Of a stretch of DNA of 64,000 nucleotides, positions 10,049-20,189 are shown piece by piece. Origin of the DNA: Archivesica marissinica. Lineage: Eukaryota > Mollusca > Bivalvia > Venerida > Vesicomyidae. The translations under genes were made by a program, and so were the position numbers. The stretch spans positions 15,745,365 through 15,809,364 of the forward strand of contig CM026391.1 in the NCBI GenBank assembly GCA_014843695.1. The letters run 5' to 3'. Under the pieces are notes generated by a model. That model did not search any database, had not been told where the DNA came from, and was given only the letters and a program-made list of their open reading frames with translations. The first letter of the stretch is position 1. Each line of letters opens with the position of its first letter.

Positions 10049-10384
10049 AATAGTAATATATAGTTCATCGTCAATGCTCCCCACCCATCTCAGAGCCCAA
10101 CAAGGGGACATGATCTGGGGACATGATCCATCACAGATCATGACAGGGATACATCAATGATATACTCAGAATGAAAGGACTAGGCTGGACAAGTGTATTC
10201 CCACAGAAGGTCCTACCAAGTTTAGACTATCCTTGGGAGGTTACAAAAGTCAATCAAACATAAAACTTTCACCAGATTAGCCCATGAGCCACCGCCTTCT
10301 AGGGCATCAAAAAGAAGACAATGAAAGAGTATAAATATTTAGAGAATCAATATTTGTTTTCAAGACAAATTTTGAAAATATGTG

Positions 10385-13300
10385 TTTAATTATCTGATGA
10401 AGAGTTTATAGTCTATGTAAATTCATATGATATACTTTTACTCTGTGAAACTTGGATTAGCGAAAAACACTTAATTGACTTGGAAATAAATGGATATCAA
10501 AGTTCTCATATTTATGGAAACAAATCACATGGTGTAAAAAAGGGACGTTATAGCGGAGGTATCTCCGTTTATTTTCGTAAAGAAATTGAGCCTAAAGTTT
10601 CAATCATAGAAAAAAATGAAAATGGTATTATATGGTTAAAAATTAATCATGATGTATTTTGTTTTAATGAAGATGTTTATATTTGCAATGTATATATTCC
10701 ACCAATTACCTCGAAAGTTTTAGTTGATAAAGATTTTGATTTTTTCGAAGAAATTGAAAAGGGAATAGAAAAATATAATCGGTTAGGCTATACATATGTC
10801 GCTGGAGATTTAAATTCACGGACAGGCCTATTGTCTGATCTGATAGAATATGACAGGTATCTTGATAATGATGTATATGATTCTCAATTTATCACGGAGT
10901 ACGATTTCCCAATACGGCACAATCAAGACCACGTGGTCGACGCAAATGGGCGTAGATTAATATCTTTGTGTAAATCTACCAATCACATAATAGCAAATAG
11001 GCGGTTACATAGTGACGGCGAACTAGGTAATTTTACATTCTGTTCATCACGTGGTCTTAGCGTAACGGATTATTTACTGATTGACAAAAATATCGTGAAC
11101 ACAATTTCTCAATTTAATATTTTAGGACACACTGCCTTATCTGATCATGCATCAATTTTGTTCTGTTTCAAGAAAAATTGTACACATACCCATGAACAGG
11201 AAACGGTAGAATCTGAAAACGCAGATATGGGACAAAAAATAATATGGGATGAAGAAAAAGTAAATATTTTTAAAATTTCATTATCGCGTGATATGATTAA
11301 TAAAAATATAGCGAATAACACCGATTTATCGATTGATACTCGTGTAAAACAATTAACGGATGTCTTACAAAATAATGCATTTACAATTTTTGGTAAACAG
11401 CAAACATTCAAAAAAACAAAAAGCTTTTATTACCAATAATTCTAAGTGGTTCAACGAAGAATGTTATACTGCCAAGCATGAATTCAAGAAGGCGCGAAAT
11501 ATATTCTTAAAACGGAAGAAAATAGAACGAGTTTTACCAAGATGCGTACGAAATACAATAGAACCAAAAATCGTGCAAAACAAAAATATAAAATACAAGA
11601 AGGACATAGACTAGAAAATATTGCAAAGTGTCAGCCGCGTAAATTCTGGAAATCTGTTAAAAAATGCTATAAAAAATCATATACTAAGGATGATGAAATT
11701 AAAGTTGATGATTTACATGAGTATTTCAACACGTTATATGGCGAAGAGCCAAACATTGATGTAAACAATGATATTATTAATATGCAAAACGTATTAAACG
11801 ATGAATTAGATTGTCCTATAACAGAATTTGAAATACATAAAGCAGTGTATAAACAAAATAGCTGTAAAGCTTCGGGACCCGACAAATTATCGGCTGAAAT
11901 TATTAAAGCATCTTATAGCATTATTTCAACTCACCTAGTATCTCTTTTTAACAGCATATTTAATACCGGTGAATATCCAGAAAGTTGGGGTATGGGGTAT
12001 ATTATACCTATATTTAAAGGCGGTGACCCAAAAGAAGCAAAGAATTATCGAGGCATTACTTTAAATAATATACTAGCCAAAGTATATTCCCAAATTCTTC
12101 TTAATAGACTAACAGTATGGTCAGAAAAGTACGAAAAATTATCAGACTTTCAATTTGGTTTCCAAAAGGGCAAAAGCACGATCGATTGTGTGTTTATACT
12201 ACACTCTATAATATCCAAAGTAATACACACAGGTCAAAAACTCTATTCTGTGTTTATCGACTACGAAAAATGTTTTGACAAAATAAATCGTGCGTTTCTA
12301 TGGCAAAAATTACTTGCTGAACAAGTCAGCACAAAAATGATAACAGCTGTAAAATCTATGTATAGTACTGTACGATCTGCCATAAAACATAATGGAAAAA
12401 TTCATTCCAGCTGCATTGATTCACATCTCGGCGTGAAACAAGGTGATCCGAGCTCAAGTCGTTTATTCATGATGTTCGTGAATGACATAATGAATAATAT
12501 AAACTCAAATTTAAATGGAATATTTTCATTAGATGAACTACAGCTTTTTATTGTTTTGTATGCAGACGATCAAGTACTGTTCTCTACATCACCGACATCA
12601 TTGCAATCTATGTTGAATGACGTAGACATTTATTGTAATACATTTGGTCTGAAAATCAATACTAATAAAACGAAGGTTATGATATTCGAGAGAGGAAGAC
12701 ATACTACTCACAATTTTTATCTCTACAATCAACAAATTGAAAATGTCTCCTCTATTAAATACCTAGGTATATACTTCTTTAAAAATGGCAATTGGCACCG
12801 AACGCAAAAATGCATAGCTGAACATGCATCAAAGGCCATGTACCGACTTTTTTCTATTTTTAATCAATATGAATTTAGGACATTTGAGAAATCTAAACTG
12901 TTTGATACTCTTGTTGCATCTGTCCTAAATTACTGTTCGGAAATTTGGGGGTTAAACCCAGGAAAAGATATAGAATTAATTCATACAAAGTTTTGCAGAA
13001 AACTTCTTATTGTAAAAAAATCCACAAATTTAAGTGGTTTATATGGCGATCTTGGAAGAGTCCCTTTGAAAATAAATAGACAAGTATATATGATAAGATA
13101 TTGGATTAAAATTTTAAACATGAATGATAATGCACTCATTAAACGAATTTATATAATGCTAAAAAACGATGCGAATAATAATGTGACGTATAATGGTTCT
13201 AATTGGGCATACCAAATAAAATCGATTTTGGAAAATCTGGGAATGTCTAATTTATGGCTTCACCAACAAACTTATGAAATTAAACTGCATATTATAAAAC

Positions 13301-13764
13301 AAAGAATCTTTGACCAATATCACCAAACTTGGTACGCAGACATAAACAACTCAAGGAGACTATCAACATACTGTAGATTCAAACATACATTTAATTTAGA
13401 AACACACCTTGATAATAGTATGGACAAAAAATTTAGTATAGCCCTGAGCAGATTTAGACTTTCATCACATAATTTAGAAATTGAAAGAGGAAGGTATCTT
13501 AATGTACCACGAAATGAGAGAATATGCAAATTTTGTAACTTAAGAACAATCGAAAATGAGTATCACTTTCTCTTAATATGCACAGTGTACACCGATATAC
13601 GAAAACAATACATAAAGCCGTATTATTGCAGTTGGCCAACTTTAAATAAATTTGATAAACTTATGATGTCAAGAAATAAAAAGGAAATCTCAAACTTATC
13701 AAAATACATATATTTTGCCAGTAAAGTCCGAAAAGAGTTGGATCAAATCAATAATATTCCTTGA
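10385..13764 (+). pseudogene. LINE endonuclease-reverse transcriptase (frameshifted)
   Basis: The endonuclease part reads ILLLCETWIS near 10435, VAGDLNSRTG at 10798-10827 and LSDHA near 11140, and ends at a stop at 11439. Coding continues in a second frame (ITNNSKWFNEECYTAK, 11430-11614) and a third from 11542. Two frameshifts at A-rich runs explain this. The RT has SGPDKLSAEII, KNYRGITLNN, SDFQFGFQKGKST, VKQGDPSSSRLF and YADD at 12559-12570. The C-terminus has a CCHC-like finger (RICKFCNLRTIENEYHFLLI, near 13518-13577). The YADD core plus a C-terminal CCHC suggests a Jockey/CR1-side clade, but I cannot fix it further. Confidence 0.8.
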
Positions 13765-13961
13765 ACTATAATACTAATGAATACTAAAACAAACTAAGCT
13801 TCTCTTTAAGATAATTATGATAATCTTCACTGTGGACTCGTGTTTCATGTTGTCATTACATTACAAGTTATATTTATATACCTATTTATAATAGACTAGA
13901 AGCACTGTAATTTTGCTTAATGTTGAATAAATATTGTTGTTGTTGTTGTTGTTGTTGTTTA
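10385..13961 (+). mobile_element. 5'-truncated LINE with (TTG)n tail
   Basis: The element starts inside the endonuclease domain, the usual outcome of incomplete target-primed reverse transcription. It runs through the reverse transcriptase and ends in AATAAATATTG followed by about eight TTG repeats (13934-13961). It lies head-to-head with the minus-strand LINE at 5030-10330. Confidence 0.8.
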
Positions 13962-14233
13962 AGATTAACGATGACCTAGGGCTCGGCATGACCAGCCGAT
14001 TGATCAAGGACGGGCTTTCCTGACCTCCCGTTTAACCCAACTTAAGGCCGAAGTGGTGTGTTGTGGAAACAGGGTATTATTTGCCAATACTGATTCTACT
14101 CAACCACCAGGATCCTCTCATCAGGCAACACAGGTCTCCGCCCACGGCAAACAGGCAGGCACATTTGGGGGGGTTGTACCCCTCTGTAGTGCGACAGCTG
14201 GGATATTCTAACCCCTGCCCAGCTGGGGGGGGG

Positions 14234-14920
14234 GGTGGATCCATGGTGTGTATCAAGGTATACACTTAAACAGGGGTGGATCCATGGGGATGCATCAATA
14301 TATATATAAATATGGGTGAATCCACGGTGTGTGTGTATAGAGGTAAACATTTAAACAGGGGTGGATCCATGGAGATGCATCAATATATATATATTTAGTC
14401 ATGGGTGAATCCACGGTGTGTATCAAGGTATACACTTAAACAGGGGTGGATCCATGGGGATGCATCTATATATATATAAATATGGGTGGATCCATGGTGT
14501 GTATCAAGGTATACACTTAAACAGGGGTGGATCCATGGCGATGCATCAATATATACATTTAGTCATGGGTGAATCCACGGTGTGTGTATAGAGGTAAACA
14601 TTTAAACAGCGGTGGATCCATGGGGATGCATCAATATATATATATAAATATGGGTGGATCCATGGTGTGTATCAAGGTATACACTTAAACAGGGGTGGAT
14701 CCATGGGGATGCATCAATATATATATAAATATGGGTGAATCCACGGTGTGTGTATAGAGGTAAACATTTAAACAGGGGTGGTTCCATGGAGATGCATCAA
14801 TATATATATATATATTTAGTCATGGGTGAATCCACGGTGTGTATCAAGGTATACACTTAAACAGGGGTGGATCCATGGGGATGCATCTATATATATATAA
14901 ATATGGGTGGATCCAGAAGG
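14234..14920 (+). repeat. Minisatellite, alternating ~80-85 bp units
   Basis: Units contain GGGTGGATCCATGGGGATGC, a TA microsatellite, and GGGTGAATCCACGGTGTGT, with two alternating variants (TATCAAGGTATACACTTAAA and ATAGAGGTAAACATTTAAA). The alternation makes a higher-order unit of about 165 bp. No coding sense. Confidence 0.85.
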
Positions 14921-14989
14921 GTGCATCAAGTTATACAGAGGCAGATCCAAGGGCCGTGGGTATATTGAGGTATGCACTTTAACCGGGTA

Positions 14990-16197
14990 GATTCGTTCTG
15001 ACTGCCGAGATTGTTGAACACACCTACAAAAGTCCTACATACCAGATCGTTCTGACTGCTGAGATCGTTGAACTCACCTACAATAGTCCTACATACCAGA
15101 TCATTCCGACTGCCGAGATTGTTGAACACACCTACAATAGTCCTACATACCAGATCGTTCTGACTGCCGAGATTGTTGAATACACCTACAAAAGTCCTAC
15201 ATACCAGATTGTTCAGACTGCCGAGATTGTTGAACACACCTACAATAGTCCTACATACCAGATTGTTCTGACTGCCGAGATTGTTGAACACACCTACACT
15301 AGTCCTACATACCAGATCTTTCTGACTGCCGAGATTGTTGAACACACCTACACTAGTCCTACATACCAGATCGTTCTGACTGCCGAGATTGTTGAACATA
15401 CCTACAATAGTCCTACATACCAGATCATTCTGACTGCCGAGATCGTTGAACACACCTACAATAGTCCTACATACCAGATCTTTCTGACTGCCGAGATTGT
15501 TGAACACACCTACAATAGTCCTACATACCAGATCGTTCAGAGTGCTGATATTGTTGAACACACCTACAATAGTCCTACATACCAGATCGTTTGACTGCCG
15601 GATTGTTGACATACCTACAATAGTCCTACATACCAGATCATTCTGACTGCCGAGATCGTTGAACACACCTACAATAGTCCTACATACCAGATCGTTCAGA
15701 GTGCTGATATTGTTGAACACACCTACAATAGTCCTACATACCAGATCGTTCAGAGTGCTGATATTGTTGAACACACCTACAATAGTCCTACATACCAGAT
15801 CGTTCAGACTGCCGAGATTGTTGAACACACCTACAATAGTCCTACATACCAGATCTTTCTGACTGCCGAGATCGTTGAATACACCTACAATAGTCCTACA
15901 TACCAGATTGATCCGACTGCCGACATCGTTGAACACACCTACAATAGTCCTACATACCAGATCGTTCTGACTGCCGAGATTGTTGAACACACCTACAATA
16001 GTCCTACATACCAGATCGTTCTGACTGCCGAGATTGTTGAACATGCCTACAATAGTCCTACATACCAGATCGTTCTGACTGCCGAGATTGTTGAACACAC
16101 CTACAATAGTCCTACATACCAGATCATTCAGACTGCCGAGATTGTTGAACACACCTACAATAGTCCTACATACCAGATCATTCCGACTGCCGAGATA
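14990..16197 (+). repeat. Minisatellite, 54-bp unit, about 22 copies
   Basis: Each unit contains GACTGCCGAGATTGTTGAAC and CACCTACAATAGTCCTACAT. The period is divisible by three, so the minus strand stays open for 432 codons as an 18-residue repeat (core DLVCRTIVGVFNN). The unit at 15590-15612 has deletions. The open frame is a by-product of the period, because no splice signal or conserved start was found. Confidence 0.9.
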
Positions 16198-16729
16198 TTC
16201 TGAAGGAGTGTCTAGTTGAGTCAAACACTGAGGATTGGTTAATTGGTAGTGAAAATTTAACTAGGTTTTCTCCAAAATCTGAAAATATACACGCACTATG
16301 ATAATGCTAGTATACCTTGCACAACATATTCTGTTATAATGTTGTAATAAAATAAAGAAATAAAACAGTAATAGAAACAGAATGTTCAAGAACTATCAGA
16401 GTTCATTTACTTCGAACCGACTGCCAATAGCACACTATATTGCAGCCAAATTTGGTTGTTATTTTTGGTGTATTTTTCATACGCCGTATATAGTATGTGC
16501 GATGGTTTGTTCAAGTTTGGGCCTAGTAACTCTTTTGTCTTCAGGCTATGGCAATGTCCGTGTGTGATTTGTCATGCTTAAAATGACAGTACATCGCAAT
16601 AAAGGGATTTGACAGGTGCAATATAGACCACAGAAAAATCTATTTTTTTCTGCCGTAGATAACAGGACTTCTTGCATTTTATCAATCCGTTGGTGTAGAT
16701 AAAACGCATCGTCTTTCAATGAAAACATA
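16198..16729. other. Stretch without recognised feature
   Basis: AT-rich flank between two arrays. A 61-codon frame at 16382-16567 has no splice or protein-family support. Confidence 0.4.
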
Positions 16730-16830
16730 ATAAGTCAAACCTGTCTTACGGTAAACAACCAGCCAAGGGAATCAAATAAAATGGCTGCTTACTAAGATCA
16801 AATGTGCTGCTTACCAGATGTTTTTGCATA
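16730..16830 (+). mobile_element. Fragment of the TA-flanked MITE seen at 3521
   Basis: AGTCAAACCTGTCTTACGG, then CAGCCAAGGGAATCA and TGGCTGCTTAC, match the left half of the element at 3521-3699. The right end is replaced by the 24-bp minisatellite. Confidence 0.6.
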
Positions 16831-16847
16831 ACAGGGGCAATTAACTA

Positions 16848-17375
16848 GGCAGTCATGTATGCATTTAACTCTGCAGTCATGTATGCATTTAACTCTGCAG
16901 TCATGTATGCATTTAACTCTGCAGTCATGTATGCATTTAACTCTGCAGTCATGTATGCATTTAACTCTGCAGTCATGTATGCATTTAACTCTGCAGTCAT
17001 GTATGCATTTAACTCTGCAGTCATGTATGCATTTAACTCTGCAGTCATGTATGCATTTAACTCTGCAGTCATGTATGCATTTAACTCTGCAGTCATGTAT
17101 GCAATTAACTCTGCAGTCATGTATGCATTTAACTCTGCAGTCATGTATGCATTTAACTCTGCAGTCATGTATGCATTTAACTCTGCAGTCATGTATGCAT
17201 TTAACTCTGCAGTCATGTATGCATTTAACTCTGCAGTCATGTATGCATTTAACTCTGCAGTCAGTATGCATTTAACTCAAACAAACCTGCAGTCATGTAT
17301 GCATTTAACTCTGCAGTCATGTATGCAATTAACTCTGCAGTCATGTATGCATTTAACTCTGCAGTCATGTATGCA
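16848..17375 (+). repeat. Minisatellite, 24-bp unit, about 22 copies
   Basis: The unit begins GCAGTCATGTATGCATTTAA and ends CTCT. Copies are nearly identical except for one irregular unit at 17260-17290. The period is a multiple of three, so several frames remain open; none is a gene. The unit contains the palindromes ATGCAT and CTGCAG. Confidence 0.95.
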
Positions 17376-17455
17376 TATCAGCTTCACAATTGGCAAAGTA
17401 GTCTGTGTACATATTTCAATAGGAAGAAGTTGGAGAGAGAAGAGACAATGTGGAT

Positions 17456-17696
17456 TTAACCCATTCAACACCAAGTAACTCACATGGACTGGTCCATGAT
17501 ATTCATAAACCAATAAATGAATCAGAAAATCACATTTGGACAAGTTCATTTATCAAAATGGGTAATTATGTCTAAAAATAGTCATATCACTGGCAAAAAG
17601 TGCAGATCCCGATGAGACGGCTCATCACGAGCCGGCTCATCTGGATCTACACTTTTTGTAAGCCTATTTAGAGGTATGTGGTGTTGAAAGGGTTAA
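17456..17696 (+). mobile_element. TTAA-flanked foldback MITE, family B copy 1
   Basis: The ends are TTAACCCATTCAACACC and GGTGTTGAAAGGGTTAA. An internal hairpin has arms CAGATCCCGATGAGACGG and the near-complement GCCGGCTCATCTGGATC. It has the same TTAA/CCC design as family A but a different sequence. Copies: 18278-18518 and 39598-39843. Confidence 0.85.
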
Positions 17697-17697
17697 G

Positions 17698-17806
17698 AGT
17701 CATGTCTAGGACATCATCACCGTGGTTCTTGTGTGGTTCGAACTCGGCACCTCTCGATTATTAGGCAAGCATTATGTCCATTTCGCAATGGAGGATCCAT
17801 GACAAT
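17698..17806 (-). mobile_element. tRNA-like fragment, probably SINE-derived
   Basis: The complement contains CCATTGCGAAATGGACATAA and, 25-30 bp later, CCGAGTTCGAACCAC, resembling the D arm and T arm of an Arg-type tRNA. The anticodon arm pairs poorly, so a functional tRNA gene is unlikely. Confidence 0.35.
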
Positions 17807-17949
17807 AAACATTTAAAAAATTCCTTTCTGTGTTTAATGCTTAATAGCCATTTTTCTTTCAGCAACATCAACATAATATGCCAGTATGCTACGTTCTCAG
17901 ATGTGTCTTCGCCTACTACGTTATCCCATTTCCGCTGTAGTTACTGAGC

Positions 17950-18195
17950 GACTTAAACTTGTTTATTTTACAATGATTGCGAAACAAGCTTTAACAAGTT
18001 ATATTAATCACTCTCGTTGGCTCGGATGAAAGCGTAAATGTGGTCTTTCGTGTGGGAGGAAAACAAGAGTACCCGGGAGAAAACCCACCTGTCCGATCTG
18101 GCAACCACCGTACCATCTCGCCTGGTCTGAGGATCGATCCTGGGGTGCATTGGTGAGAGCGAGACTGCTAACAACTGCGCTAATCGGAGACAGAC
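17950..18195 (-). mobile_element. SINE C (tRNA-derived)
   Basis: The complement starts near CCGATTAGCGCAGTTGTTAG (A box), with GGATCGATCCTCAGACC (B box), a body with CGGACAGGTGGGTTTTCTCC, and the tail AGTGATTAATATAACTTG then GTTTCGCAATCATTG. The tail is shared with SINE A although the heads differ. Confidence 0.8.
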
Positions 18196-18277
18196 AAATA
18201 GTGATTTGAGACAGTGAGTAGCAATTTCTTGTTTCCTTATCAATGCATGTAGGTCTCTTGTTAAAAATCCCAAAAAG

Positions 18278-18518
18278 TTTACCCATTCAACACCAAGTAA
18301 CTCACATGGACTGGTCCATGATATTCATAAACCAATAAATGAATCAGAAAATCACATTTGGACAAGTTCATTTATCAAAATGGGTAATTATGTCTAAAAA
18401 TAATAATATTACTGGCAAAAAGTGCAGATCCTGATGAGACGGCTCGTTACGAGCCAGCTCATCAGGATCTACACTTTTTGTAAGCCTATTTAGAGGTCTG
18501 TGGTGTTGAAAGGGTTAA
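18278..18518 (+). mobile_element. TTAA-flanked foldback MITE, family B copy 2
   Basis: Nearly identical to the copy at 17456-17696. The left target reads TTTA, one substitution from TTAA, while the right is intact TTAA at 18515-18518. The internal hairpin is conserved. Confidence 0.85.
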
Positions 18519-18610
18519 TTAGAAAAGAGTGTCGATTAGCATGACTCAACACTTTCAGAAAAAAAATTTAAGGATATCAATGCTGGAAATTGCACCAAAT
18601 GTATAATTAC

Positions 18611-18763
18611 TTGATATGTTCTTTCTTTCTTGTTTCCTTCTTTCGTTTTCCATTTTTTGACCTTTTGAGCCCGTAAGTTTTCATCTGCAATCAGTTGAAA
18701 CAGTTGAGAAGGATCGCTAATGCCAAGCACATCGCTAAACAAATCCTGAGCGTCAAGTTCATT
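18611..18763 (-). CDS. Candidate 51-codon host exon
   Basis: The minus strand reads NELDAQDLFSDVLGISDPSQ, then LFQLIADENLRAQ and a lysine-rich end KVKKWKTKEGNKKER, closing at TATCAA with GTAATT as a possible donor. The length is exactly 51 codons from the AG at 18765-18764; an alternative acceptor at 18746 also keeps phase 0. An amphipathic acidic half followed by a basic half is unlike random AT-rich translation. The donor and the pyrimidine tract are weak. It could belong to the same minus-strand gene as the exons below 4 kb, but the 14.7-kb gap makes this speculative. The family is not recognised. Confidence 0.4.
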
Positions 18764-18950
18764 CTGTACTAGTCATCACAGATAAATTACCACCATACTG
18801 GTTGGCGACCACCATACTGGTTGGCGACCCTTTGGACGGATAATGAATCTTCTCTTGAATTTTAATTGGTATTCTAATTACCCCATTTGGAGCCTCACTA
18901 TCGGCGTTTACCTCCCTTGATATTAGCTGTTTAGTGGTTAAAATCTTTAT

Positions 18951-19079
18951 CTCAACCAGGAGATCATAATATAGTATCAACCACACATAACGCGCCTTCA
19001 TCACTTGCTCCGCCCAGGGTTAGGGTTGGGTTAGGGTCAAAACGCGTGGTTGATATCATTATTCAGTTGGCTGGTTGAG
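18951..19079. mobile_element. Imperfect foldback element with telomere-like core
   Basis: CTCAACCAGG and TATCAACCACAC at the left are mirrored by GTGGTTGATATC and CTGGTTGAG at the right. TTAGCTGTTTAGTG occurs directly on both sides (18923-18936 and 19089-19102), which could be a 14-bp target duplication of a slightly larger insert. Confidence 0.45.
19015..19038 (+). repeat. Short interstitial telomere-like run
   Basis: GGGTTAGGGTTGGGTTAGGG contains three TTAGGG-like units, the animal and molluscan telomere motif. It is short and lies in the loop of the foldback at 18951-19079. Confidence 0.5.
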
Positions 19080-19407
19080 AAAAAAGGCTTAGCTGTTTAG
19101 TGTTATTCGATATATGATGAGCTGACCTATCATTATGTAAAATAAACAAAGATGAAGCAGAAACTGGTTATGTTATGATTGAAAAACATTGTCTTTTGGA
19201 CAGAAACGGGGCCGTCAACCAGTACTCAATGATTGGTATTGGCTCTTGGAATTTGCTTCAGTAAGAATCGGATGGAATGAAACTGATGCATCGTTATTGG
19301 GACGACAGGAGGCTGTGATGATGGGGAATTGATCAATATTATAGATCAGAAATCTGCAAATATAATAATCTGAGTTCGAAACTGAGATTGTAATAAGAAT
19401 CATGATT

Positions 19408-19612
19408 GGAACCACCGACCTTCCGCACGAACTACTTCTTGGAACCACCGACCTTCCGCCCGAACTACTTCTTGGAACCACCGACCTTCCGCAAGCAAGC
19501 TGGATAGCTTCCTCGCCTGAAATAATTCGACATCCCTCGTGAGATTAGAACTTACAGCGGTGAGGGTCGTGATTTCAAGTCATCGACCATAACCACTCGG
19601 CCACCGAGACCC
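19408..19612 (-). mobile_element. SINE E (tRNA-Ser-derived) with triplicated 33-bp segment
   Basis: The complement has GGTCTCGGTGGCCGAGTGG (A box), CTTGAAATCA around a TGA anticodon, a long variable arm, and TAAGTTCTAATCTCACG (B box), followed by GATGTCGAATTATTTCAGG. The distal 33-bp block with GGAACCACCGACCTTCCGC on the plus strand is present three times (19408, 19441, 19474). The tail also occurs at 47935-48060. From memory this family is widespread in bivalve genomes. Confidence 0.7.
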
Positions 19613-19870
19613 CGTTACAGTCCCTACCAACGTAAATGTATCGAAGACAAATTTAGGGTTCGGGTTCACCGGGACACATTGTGCATTGAAATCGTACGTG
19701 GATATAGTAAGTTGTTGATCCAAGTACATACTACGCTAGTTGTACAACCTGTTAACGGTTAATGCGATGTAGATAAACCGAATTATGTATCGTTTTGAGG
19801 GAAGGGGTGTGAAAGACGAGTGATTAACATAGTACTTTAAGTGACATGCCTTTCACCACTGGTGGTATTG
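19613..19870. repeat. Module X between two SINE parts
   Basis: The 258 bp match 48259-48515 in inverted orientation (for example GACAAATTTAGGGTTCGGG, ACCTGTTAACGGTTAATGC, AAGGGGTGTGAAAGACGAG). In both loci one side is the SINE E head and the other the SINE B body, so the trio moved as one unit. No tRNA boxes or coding sequence were found in X. Confidence 0.6.
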
Positions 19871-20092
19871 AATTAACAGTCTTTCACATGGGACTTTAAA
19901 CCGAGGTCTCGTGTCGGTGCTGTACACCGTGCACGTAAAAGAACCAGAGGAGACTCTGGAATGGAGCTATATCTGTATCATTGCACTATCCTCCAAAATT
20001 CTAAAATGACTAATCTCTTCAGGAGGCGTCGCTCATATGGGTAACCAGTAGCGACGATAAATAAACGTAAAATACACACACCCGACGTAACT
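19871..20092 (+). mobile_element. SINE B body, headless, fused to module X
   Basis: From AATTAACAGTCTTTCACATG it follows SINE B through GTCTCGTGTCGGTGCTGTAC, AGGAGGCGTCGCTCATATGG and GACGATAAATAAACGTAAAA to an ACACAC tail. The tRNA-Thr-like head is replaced by module X. Confidence 0.75.
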
Positions 20093-20189
20093 AAATTTAG
20101 TCAGTAACCTAGATAGAAATGTCAATGAAATAGATCCTGGTTTGACTAAAACGTTGATATCAATACTTTCTGGGTAACGACCATCATCA

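Larger units (their letters stand above)
5030..10330 (-). mobile_element. Degenerate non-LTR retrotransposon, I group with RNase H
   Basis: The order on the minus strand is 5' UTR, gag-like ORF1 with zinc knuckles, then endonuclease, reverse transcriptase and RNase H. This architecture (APE endonuclease plus RNase H) is that of the I superfamily, including Nimb-like elements. Both ORFs carry frameshifts and there is an apparent internal deletion, so it is a dead copy. The outer limits are approximate because no target-site duplication was recognised. Confidence 0.8.

Noticed and set aside
5030..13961. Endogenous retrovirus or LTR element
   Set aside because: APE-type endonuclease, non-LTR reverse transcriptase order and absence of LTRs, protease or integrase identify both as LINEs.
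14926..16224. 432-codon minus-strand frame with an 18-residue repeat
   Set aside because: It is produced by the 54-bp period. The frame breaks with unit irregularities and there is no conserved start.
16798..17478. Overlapping open frames of 131-207 codons in the 24-bp array
   Set aside because: Same cause: a period divisible by three without a stop codon.
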